Assembly: GCA_013399015.1 (NCBI GenBank)
Contig: VWZX01007017.1
Coordinates: 1-64,000 of the forward strand
Length of the DNA: 64,000 bases
Reading direction: 5' to 3'
Source of the DNA: Galbula dea
Lineage: Eukaryota > Chordata > Aves > Piciformes > Galbulidae
Part shown: piece after piece, positions 45,060 to 54,066 of the stretch
How positions within the stretch are numbered: position 1 is the stretch's first letter
Layout: each line of letters opens with the position of its first letter
Program-made: the position numbers and the translations under genes
The notes under the pieces: model-generated
Seen by the model: the letters and a program-made list of their open reading frames with translations, nothing else
Told to the model about the DNA's origin: nothing
Databases searched by the model: none

Positions 45060-45125
45060 ACCAAAGTATTTATTTGAAAAAGTTTATTTTAAAGATAAGA
45101 AGAAAAAAAAATAACCTATTTATTT
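45060..45125 (+). promoter_or_regulatory. SPRY3: AU-rich elements near the SPRY3 transcript end
   Basis: GTATTTATTTG and CCTATTTATTTTAC, overlapping ATTTA motifs of the kind bound by mRNA-decay factors, lie in an A/T-rich block about 150 bp before the distal polyadenylation signal. Confidence 0.4.
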
Positions 45126-45245
45126 TACTGCACCCTCTGTTTGGTTTCCTTCTCCTGCAAAGCTATTAACTGTTCCTGAACCACTGCTGAGATGACAGAA
45201 GTAATTCTGTGGGTGGCTTCACAAGCCCACTTAGAGCAACTATTC

Positions 45246-45251
45246 AATAAA
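45246..45251 (+). promoter_or_regulatory. SPRY3: Candidate distal SPRY3 polyadenylation signal
   Basis: AATAAA after the AU-rich block, followed within 30 bp by GAAGGTGGTCTCCTGC, a plausible downstream element. The sequence character changes to ordinary GC-rich intergenic DNA right after it. Confidence 0.5.
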
Positions 45252-45270
45252 AATATATATTAATTTTGAA

Positions 45271-45608
45271 GGTGGTCTCCTGCTTCTCTTCCTGATGGTC
45301 AGGGCATGGCTTGGGCTCCTGCTGCAGGGTCCTGGGTGCTTGGGCTTGTCCTGAGCATTGGGGGGATCATTTTTCACTCCCTGTGGTCTTCCTTCTCCTG
45401 ATGCTTAAAGAAAACCTCCTCAATCTCAGCCTGTGCTTCCTTGCTGTGACTGTCCCAGATCCCTGAGGAAGTGTTTGCTCCTCTGGCAAAGGGCAGGAGC
45501 AAACAGGGAGGGATGGAGAGAAGGAATCCCTGAGATCTGGGAGACTTCAGTCTCTCCAACACATTGCCAAAGCTGCTTCTACTGCCAGAAGAGATGAGGT
45601 GATGCCAT
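45271..45608. other. Intergenic after SPRY3, nothing recognised
   Basis: About 340 bp with no repeat or exon supported. Confidence 0.35.
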
Positions 45609-45665
45609 CACAGAATCATTGAATCATTAAGGTTGGAAAAGATCTCTTAAGATCATCAAGTCCGC
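45609..45665 (-). mobile_element. CR1: Short CR1 LINE tail
   Basis: Complement of the last 55 bp of a CR1 (CAGAATCATTGAATCATTAA, GGTTGGAAAAGATC). Confidence 0.75.
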
Positions 45666-46578
45666 ATGGACAACCTTCTGCAGGAGGAGGTGTGGATTGA
45701 ACATGCCTGTTTCTTCTCACCAGCTGCAGAAGGCACCTCAGTGATGTGTTTAGCCCCAAAAGGATGAATCTGGGTGGTAGCACTAGCAGTTGCTGGGTCA
45801 GACTGGTGCCTCTAATCTCTCAGACATATGTCAGGCCAGTTCTTCATGCTCTTCTGCATGAACAGAGCCCAGGAACCTCTTCTTGGCTTGAGTGTGTCCT
45901 CTGTTCACCTAAAGCTCTTCTCTTGTGAAGCTGGTGGATCTTTGTTCAAGCACTTTCAGAGCATGAAGCCCTTCCACAGGGATCTGGTGGTGAATGAATC
46001 CCATGGATAGTGCCACCTCCCTTATTCCCATTGGGATTTGTTGGCTTCAGCTGCTAGCCCCTGGCTCTGGCACAACCTGCTTCCTCTGGGTGCCAGAGTC
46101 CTTTCTTGGGATGGTTTTGGGAGGCTAGATCTGTGCTCCAGAGCTCTCTCAACCTTTATGCTGAAGTGAAACCATGCATTGTCCATGTGTCCCACCATAA
46201 AGCCTTTTCTCTGGATGTCTTACTGGCTTTGGAGCCCTGTTTGTCACTGGTACCAGAGCATGCTTCCAAAACACGTTCCAGCTTCTCAGTCACAGCATCC
46301 AGGATCTGCCTCAGGGCTGTGGAGCACAGATGTGAGTCCAATTCCTGCTCTGACTCAATTCTTCCCCTGCTTTTAAAACAAAAGATGGCTTTAGGCCATT
46401 AGTCACCCATTGGCTCTTCTCAGTGCCAAAGTCCCAAGCAGTTCCATCCCCAGATGCACAGCACTCATGTTAACTACGTGAGAGCCCTTCTGCTTTGGGT
46501 GGTACCACCTGCCCAAGCCTTCCCTGGCCTCACCACTTCATGCCACCAAACCTTGCTGGCATCTACAGATCCTGCTCA
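45666..46578. other. Unassigned, with a minus-strand open segment
   Basis: 46156-46404 is open on the minus strand and includes ALRQILDAVTEKLERVLEA, a helix-like stretch, but the plus strand is also open there. No gene can be named. Confidence 0.3.
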
Positions 46579-46733
46579 CAGAGTCATGGCACCACAGAAT
46601 TGTTCAGCTTGGAAAAGACCTTTCAGATCATCAAAGCCAACTGTTAACCTAACATTGCCAAGTCACCACTACACCATGTCCTTCAGCACCACATCTCCAC
46701 AGCTTTTAAGCCCCTCTAGGGATGGTGAGGACC
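46579..46733 (-). mobile_element. CR1: CR1 LINE 3' end
   Basis: Complement of CR1 3' UTR with degenerate tail CAGAGTCATGGCACCACAG. Confidence 0.8.
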
Positions 46734-48210
46734 ACTCCAGCTGTGGGCCTGTAGGGGAGTGCTGAAAACGGGCTCAGGAGCTGTACTGCAGTCTGGGGTT
46801 AGGAGAGAAGCACAAGTAGGGTTGCCTACAGACTATGATGAGCTACAAAAGGTGCTAAAGGCTTAGATATTTTCCTCCTTCTGTAGAAATAAAGTCATGA
46901 CAGTCCCAGGAATCACTAAAAAGTGGCAGTCATTGGGCTTTCTCCTCAGGTTAGGGTGATTCATTAAACTGCACAATCTTATCTGGTTTGCATCCCTGTG
47001 AAGACCAAGCAGAGACTCCACAGGGCCCAGGTGAACTGATGGTAGCACCAGGTGACAGCCACATAGCTGTACCACCTGAGTGGCTGAGTCACTGCTGATG
47101 GTTTAGTCTGGAATATTAAACCACATTTATTGGCTAACACAGCCAGATGTTTGTCAGAGCTGAAGTGGCCAGTGCTATGCTCTTCTAGGACCAGCATGGC
47201 CAGAGCAACCTCAGCTCCACTAAACCTTCTCTTAGAGGCAGAGAAGGTTTCTCAGAAGTGGATTTCCACCCTTTTGATGTTGGAATCTTCCCTTTCCTTC
47301 AGAGTGAACAAAGTTAGGCCAAACTCATGTCCTTCTGAGGATGTCCGCGTGTGATCCAACCTTTTGCCTGGGCTGGAAGCCCACAAGAAGCCAAGCATCC
47401 CTCACCAGGTGGAGTAGGGATGCCTGGAGTGCTCCAGGAGAGCAAGGGTAGGTGTTTGCAGTTGAGAGGTTGGCTGTCTAGACGGTGGAAAGAGACAAAC
47501 CCTCTTAAGGACTCATTCATCTCCTCCTAAGATGGCTAAATAGGTCAGATGACTCATGCCCTGAAAGTGCTGCTTTCTCTTCAGTGACTCTCAACAGCCT
47601 TCCAGGCTGAAGACATCTGAAGGTAACAGACCTGAGCCTGTGGTGGGTCAGCAGGTGAACTCAGACTACCCTGAGGAGCTGAAGCTCTGCTTCTTCAACG
47701 ACTTCATCAGTGACAGTAATGAGGAGATGAAAGAATAATTAAATGCCAACTGTTTTTTGGCCCATGATGGAGGTGATGGGTGGTGTAGCAAGCCAAGCCT
47801 ACAGAGCTGGAAAAGACCACGTTGAAGGTCAAATCTAGCTCCCCTTCTGTCACCATGGGTTGTAGGAACCATGGAAAGTGAGTTTAGGCTGGAGGGATTT
47901 GCAGAATGGCTTCTCCACAACCATAAAACAACTCCACACTTGGCCATAGTCATCCTCCCTGTAGGGCTGAGGGCACCTTATTGCTCTGCAGACCTCTGGC
48001 CACTGCTCTGGTCAGATAGAAGAACACAGACTGTGGCTGTCCCCCTTGCCTCCCACTGTTCAGAGCTGCTCAGTGATGTTTGGGAAACGGGGCCCTGGAG
48101 GGATCATGGGTTTGGGATTCAGCTGGGCCAGTGCTGAGGAGGGTGTGAGGGCATCTGGGAGCCTTTGAAGTAGCCCAAACAAAAAATGACACCTATGCTG
48201 TGGTGGCAGC
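46734..48210. other. Unassigned, with exon-like open segments
   Basis: No repeat family recognised. A plus-strand segment at 47585-47738 has a good acceptor, 50 open codons and a TAA; 47085-47354 is open on both strands. See findings. None can be assigned to a gene. Confidence 0.3.
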
Positions 48211-48212
48211 CC

Positions 48213-48248
48213 TGGGTTAGGCTTAGGGTTAAGGTTAGGGTTTGGGGG
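48213..48248. repeat. Degenerate interstitial telomere-like repeat
   Basis: GGGTTAGGCTTAGGGTTAAG continuing GTTAGGGTTTGGGG: about five TTAGGG-type units with single-base slips. Confidence 0.7.
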
Positions 48249-49659
48249 ACCTTGCTCCTTAGAGGCAAGAGAGTGTCCATGACCCCAGTGATGATGATGA
48301 TGCCATGGGCCTTTTGCTTATAAGCACCCAGAAGCTCCTGTGGCTTATGGCTCTGCCCTGATCTCCCAGATTCATGCTTTGACAGTGCAAAACATCACGA
48401 GATTGGCTTCAAAATCAAGATGCAGCTCACAGCAGATTCCTGTTTCTCCTTGCTGCTTTTGGAGGCTGTGTGAGTCATGCTCACAAGTTTCTTTTGCCAG
48501 GCACCAGCACCAGCAGCTTTGCTGAAATAACTCCCTGAGCACAGAGCTGCTCGTGTAGAGCCCAGGAGCTGGTGGGTCAAGCCCAGGAGATGCAGCCTGG
48601 TGGTCAGGATCCAGACCAGACACCCCAGACACGTGTCAGAGAGCACAGACAACTGCAGAAAGGATCTTAAACTGGGGATGGGGCACAAAAAGCAGGAGGG
48701 AGAGGAGGTTCCATCTGCCAACTGCTGTCCAGTCATTGCCATGCTCTTTCCTGTGGACACCTCACTCCTTCCCCAAACCTTGTTCTTGGCTGCTCCACCG
48801 AGCTGTAGGGCTGTTGGTCCTCCTGGGGTTACCACCATACCCCTACAGCAGTGCCTCACCCCTGGCTCTACAGCCAATAGCATTTGGAAGTTCTCCACTG
48901 GTGTCTGAGGAAGGAATGCTTCTTCCTGGCTGGACACCTCCTCACCCAGCTTCTCCCATAGCATCCTCCCTCTCCACGTGGTTGGTGCTTGGGAAGGAGC
49001 TGAGGTTGAGGACATTTCTTCTAGGTGAGCAAAACTGTTTTCCTGAAATGAAACCCAAACTCCAAACTCTCCTGGGCAGGCTCTGAAGGATTCATTTCCT
49101 GTAGCCACCTCCCCTGTGCCTTGCCGTTCTCGGGGAGGACACTTGCACGGCACAGTAGGATCTCACTCTTTTGATGTGCAATTAGCATCTGCAGAAATGA
49201 CTAATCAATTAAGGACAAGGCACTACCAGCATTTCTATTTATTTCTTTCTCATTGAAAGTGGAGCCAAAGTGCCCTTTTTTTCACAGGAAAATGATGTTT
49301 TTTCCCAGCCACCGCTGCTGAATTCTTCCCAACGGAGCTGAAAATGACATCATGTCCTTCTTGGTCCATGCTGCTGAGGTGGTTGTGCTGGTGACAGTGA
49401 GCAGGCAGGGAGCAAGTCCATGTCACTAGCCCATGACACTACCCCATGTCACTAGCCCTTCCAGCTCAGCCATGCCAGCAGGGGTGGGGACAAGCCCAGA
49501 ACGGATCAGGTCATGCCTGGAGAGCAGCTCAGGCAGGTAAAAAAGTGCTCAGAGGTATAAGCAAGTATGAAGACACTTCATCCTAAAGGTGGTCCACCAT
49601 GAGAGGGTTCAACTAGAGGAGAGCCTTAAGTTAAACTTCAGGTCTGGGCTTCATCTAGG
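48249..49659. other. Unassigned; long minus-strand frame and an AT-rich block
   Basis: A 252-codon minus-strand frame (48395-49153) shows no domain. 49165-49270 is an AT-rich, homeodomain-site-rich island. Confidence 0.3.
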
Positions 49660-49965
49660 CATAGGGTCAGGAGGGGTCTGGAGCACAAGCGTTGGGAGGA
49701 GCAGCTGAGGTAACTAGGGTTGTTTAGCATGGAGAAGAGGAGGCTAGGGGAGACCTTCTCAATCTCTACAACTCCCTGAAAGGAAATTAGGAACAATTTC
49801 TTCCCCCAAAGAGTTGTCAAGGCCTGGCCCAGGCTGCCCAGGGCAGTGGTGGAGTCACCATCCCTAGAGGGGTTTCAAAGCCATGAAGATGTGGTGCTGA
49901 GGGACATGGTTTAGTGGTCACCTGACAGAGCTGGGTAACAGCTGGACTTGATGATCTCAGAGGTC
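49660..49965 (+). mobile_element. CR1: CR1 LINE 3' fragment, plus strand
   Basis: ORF2 C-terminus and 3' UTR, ending at GATGATCTCAGAGGTC where an inverted CR1 piece begins. Confidence 0.85.
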
Positions 49966-50095
49966 AATTTTCCTAATGTCCAACCTAAACCTCCCCTGGG
50001 GCAACTTGAAGCCCTTTCCTCTTACCCTATCACTTGTTCCTTGTGAGAGGAGACCAACCCCAACCTGGCTCCAACCTCCTTTCAAGGAGCTGTAT
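49966..50095 (-). mobile_element. CR1: CR1 LINE fragment in inverted orientation
   Basis: Complement of ORF2 codons upstream of the C-terminus (CCTAATGTCCAACCTAAACC), joined directly to the preceding plus-strand copy. Confidence 0.8.
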
Positions 50096-50150
50096 CTCCA
50101 TCACAAGCATCCTGAAGAGCAGAGAGGACTCTCCCACTCCAAAGATGGCT

Positions 50151-50220
50151 CTCCTCCTCCTCTTCCTACTCCTCCTCCTCCTCCTCCTCCTCTTCCTCCT
50201 TCTCCTCCTCCTCCTGCTCA
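50151..50220. repeat. (CTC)n trinucleotide repeat
   Basis: About 70 bp of CTC/CTT units; the plus frame reads poly-Leu and the minus frame poly-Arg, both artefacts. Confidence 0.9.
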
Positions 50221-51741
50221 CATCATTGCTGCCCCCAGAAGCTCTGTGTGACCCTAACCAAGGGACACAAAGCTGGGGGTGGCCTGGAAGGTGAGAAGGA
50301 GATGTAGCTGAAAGAGAAGCAGAGCTGTTTTGTAACAGCCTGTCCCTGAGGACAGATCACGCCACCCCGGAGAAGAGCCTGGAGAGAGGCACCACAGGCA
50401 CGGAGGTGACCAAATGAATTGACACCAAGGCAATTCTCACTGGAGCTGAGGAGACAAAGTAATTGAAAATAAATGAAGGAACATGACACCTGGCTGGTGG
50501 ATCAGATATCTATAGCCTATCCTTCCTGAAATAACTGCCTCCTGAACATCACACGCTGAGGCAAACCCAAGGAGATGCACACCTAAATTAGGCCACTCCA
50601 GCAGGGACCTGAAGACCCTTTTATTTTTAATGGAAGCTGTCAGAAGGGTTAATTGGATGTTGCACAGCACTGGCCTCTTCTCTAGGGTATCATCTCCCCT
50701 CCCCACCAACTTGCCCCAGAGGTTCTGTCCTTGGGCAACCACTTGGGTCACCAACCAAAGCAAGTGGGGCTTGCCTGGATCTCCAGCCTCCAGGAGAAAT
50801 CCAGACACCATGGGGAGAGCTGGGATGTGGTGCTTTCACCCCATGGGACTATAGGTAATCAGGGTGAGGAGAAGGCATCTCATCTAAGCCAAAAAATGCC
50901 CCCAAAAGTCCTCTGAGAGGGTCATATACAACCACTGACCCCAAACTGGTGGCCTTCAGGAATGGTTCAAAAGTGCTTTTAGTCCTGGTGGGACATAGCT
51001 TTTGTCTTGCATGGATTGTCCCTCCCCCTACAGAGAGGTGGGAGCAGAGGTGAGGAGGAAGGAAAGTCTGGGTGGGATGGGCTTGGGCAGTCAGGAATGA
51101 AACTCTTCCACCAGCAGCCAAACCCACACTGATCCACCACCCTTCTGGCCCTTTCCACTGCTCATCAAGAGCGTGGGTTGGTGAACTCTTCCCCCTGCAG
51201 ACACCTGGGGAGCAAGAGGTGTTCAGCACCTTGAGGAACCAGGAGCTTTAGTGGAGTTGGCTTCCAAGCTGTCATGACAGGAGGCAGAGGAGCAGCCAGG
51301 AGCTCTGCTGGCCTTGCTGGGCTAAACTTCATGAGAAGAAGACAAGAAAGCAAGCAAGACATAAAAGTTCTCTCCCCAGAAGCCCCCTCCAAGGACCCCT
51401 GAGGAGATCTCGTGATGAAAACACGGCCAAGGCTTTGCTCTGCCCTCTGCCCTGTACAGAGCAGGTGGCAAGGTCATGGAGAAGTGGTCCTCCTGGTATT
51501 GAGCAGGGCTCTTTTGGGCACTAGGTTTCAAAGGCTGAGCAGCTCAGAAAGAATTAAGTGGGGGCAAAGAGTGGAACGTAGCAGATTGAACTCCTGACCC
51601 TCAGGGGTCGGAGATCACTGGAGATAAAGCAGGTGGTGGAATGGCTTCTGCAATGTCCAAAATAAATAAGTAAGCATTTAAAACCAACCCCCACCCACCC
51701 TCCAACCCTTAGGCTGAAAGCCCACCATGTGTTGGAGGGCC
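50221..51741. other. Intergenic, nothing recognised
   Basis: About 1.5 kb with no repeat family or exon supported; AT-rich patch at 50445-50530. Confidence 0.35.
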
Positions 51742-51865
51742 TCATGGAATCACAGAGAGGTTTGTGTTGGAAGGGACCTTTAAAGGTCATCTGGTCCAAC
51801 CCCCCTGCAGTGAGCAGGGACATCTCCAAGAAGAGCAGGTTGCTCAGAGCCCTGTCTGATGTTCT
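51742..51865 (-). mobile_element. CR1: CR1 LINE 3' end
   Basis: Complement of CR1 3' UTR with tail CATGGAATCACAGAGAGG. Confidence 0.85.
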
Positions 51866-52649
51866 GGAGAATAACTAACAGAGGAAATGGTAGTGTCTTA
51901 CCTGGAGAGGTGCCTGTGGGCTTCACCACCTGGCATTCTGGGGAGGGTTGGCTTCATTTTGAATGTCCCTCAGCTCCTCAAGGACAGAAAGATTAAGAAA
52001 GGGAGAGGGAGAGAGAGCTAGAGAGTAAACAGAGAGCCTCTGGCTGTGCAGGAGCATCTCTTCTTAATGGGCAAGGTGACTGGGGTGAGAAGAAAGGAGC
52101 AGCTTCAGCAGTCCATGCTCCAGAGCAGGAAGAGTGGAGAGGGGTGGAAGAGTCCAAAGAGGACTGGAAAGACAAACTGATGCCAGAACGTTCTTCATCT
52201 GCTGAGAGCCACTGTGTCCTAAGAGTCAAGCCATTAGGCAGAGTATATGGCAAGGAGGTGCTGGTCTTTGAGCTCCCTCATCATCTTCACTTGCAGTTCC
52301 AGCCTCTGTGATCTCCAGAGTCATGCTGAAGGTGCAAGGGGCACAGCCTGGAGGAAAGAGGCATGAAAAGGAGGGAGCCTCTCTGTTAATGACTTTATCC
52401 AGGCCATCCTGTGCTTGTTCCAATTCCTCCCAGCACTGGACATTCTGTAGGAAGCCATGTGGCAGTGGCTTTGTCTCTCTCTCCTGTCTGGGAGATGTAA
52501 GAGATTAACAAATCACATGGTGCCCTCATCTCCATCTTCACTAAGCCTCCCCAAAATCTCTAGTGATGGGAGTCTGTGGCTCTTTGAGTTTGTTTTCCCA
52601 TCTGATTTTTGTTGCCTCCTTATCTTCTTTTGTTCTCCTGGAGCCAAGG
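51866..52649. other. Intergenic, nothing recognised
   Basis: Contains a short GA-rich tract (51998-52020) but no repeat family or exon supported. Confidence 0.35.
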
Positions 52650-52832
52650 GTGGAGAGACCCTGCCCAGGATGCCCAGAGAAGTGGCAGATGTCCCATCCC
52701 TGGACCCATTCCAGGTCAGGTAGTCTGAGGCTCTGAGCAATCTGTCAGCAAGATGTCCCTGCTGACTGCAAGGGGCTGGACTAGATGACTTTCAAAGGTC
52801 CCTTCCCACCCAAACCAGTCTATGATTCTATG
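52650..52832 (+). mobile_element. CR1: CR1 LINE 3' end with intact octamer tail
   Basis: Last ORF2 codons (PREVADVPSLDPFQVR), 3' UTR and CAGTCTATGATTCTATG at the end. Confidence 0.9.
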
Positions 52833-53937
52833 ACTGGACCCTTTCCTTGTCATCTGTTACTGACAGGAGAACCTGTGGCCATCTGAGGACCACACTGGAG
52901 CTGCAGTGTTAGTTGAAGCTGGGCAGATGCTTCCAGCCAGAGACAGTCTATTATGTTTGCAGGTGAATTACTGACTTGGACACTGCCTTTAGCACACCAG
53001 CTGTTGCTTGCAACCTGCTGTAGATCCCAGGAGGGGTAGAAGGTTCTGCTAGCCATTGTCCCCACTGCAGACAGATGGGATAACTGTTCTGAGGTCTTCC
53101 AGAGCAGTTTTGCAATGGCACACCTCAGATGTCTGTTGGGAAGGGTGATGGATGTGAACTCTGCAGTGGGTAGGTAAGACAACTCTGGAGCTTGTTGGAG
53201 AGGTGCCTGGAACATTAGGAGGCTATTGGAAACATGAGGCTTTTAGGGTAAGTAATAGTGATGTTATTGGGTGTTCTCCATAAATAGTCCACCACAGTCC
53301 CCTATGCCTGCAGCTGATGCTGGAGGCAGCACAAATAAAGGAAGGTGAAGTGGTTTTTTAGTTCAGATGGGCAGTAAAATGGGCAATGTGATGATGAAAG
53401 TCTCCCTGGCTCTCCTCCTGCCCAGAGGGGTCTGTGTCTCCCTGCGCCCAGGACCATCTCCAGCTCCCATAGCTCTTTTCCAGCTCCTGATGAACTCCTG
53501 TGTGCCCACAGATGGATGTGGTAATCTTCTCCTCTTCCTGCCTTCTGTCAGTGCAGGGAAGCACTTGGAGAGCTGCAGGAGGTAACAGTCCCTTCAGTGG
53601 TGGAGGCAGGTGGAGGACAGAGAGCTTGTACTTAGCAGGAGTGGAAAGCACCCCAGCACTAAGCCAGGTCTGGAATGGGCTGGTGCTCATCCTCATAGCC
53701 AACTGCACAGCTCCACAAAGCTTGTGGAGACCTCTTGGCATTCAGAAATGATCAGTCCTGGCAGATTTCTAAGGATGGAGCTTTGCAGGGGTGCAAGACC
53801 CATGGTCTCCCCAGCTTCTAGGTGCCTGCTCTGCCCTGCTATGTTCTCCCAGTGATGTGGACATGCACCTTCGACAGAGAAGAAAACCAAAGGCCAGAAA
53901 TGCAAGCAGGAGTCCTGAGTCACCTCTCCTTTTCCAT
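52833..53937. other. Intergenic, nothing recognised
   Basis: About 1.1 kb without repeat family or exon supported. Confidence 0.35.
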
Positions 53938-54066
53938 GGACAAGGCTCTGAGCAACCTGCTCTAGCTGAAATGTCTCTGCTGACAGCAGGAAGTTGAAGT
54001 AGATGACCTTGAAAGATCCTTTCCAACCCAACCCATTCCATGATTCTTTCATTCAATAATTCTATG
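53938..54066 (+). mobile_element. CR1: CR1 LINE 3' end
   Basis: 3' UTR and a variant tail CATGATTCTTTCATTCAATAA, then TTCTATG. Confidence 0.85.

Larger units (their letters stand above)
39182..45270 (+). other. SPRY3: Probable SPRY3 3' UTR
   Basis: About 6 kb from the stop codon to the AATAAA at 45246. It contains a pyrimidine tract, two small CR1 fragments, an AT-rich block at 40860-40950 and a final AU-rich block at 45010-45265 with TATTTATTT elements. No open frame with a domain occurs. Mammalian SPRY3 also has a long 3' UTR as I recall. The extent is inference. Confidence 0.45.

Noticed and set aside
50030..50294. Poly-Leu and poly-Arg ORFs
   Set aside because: Products of the (CTC)n microsatellite.
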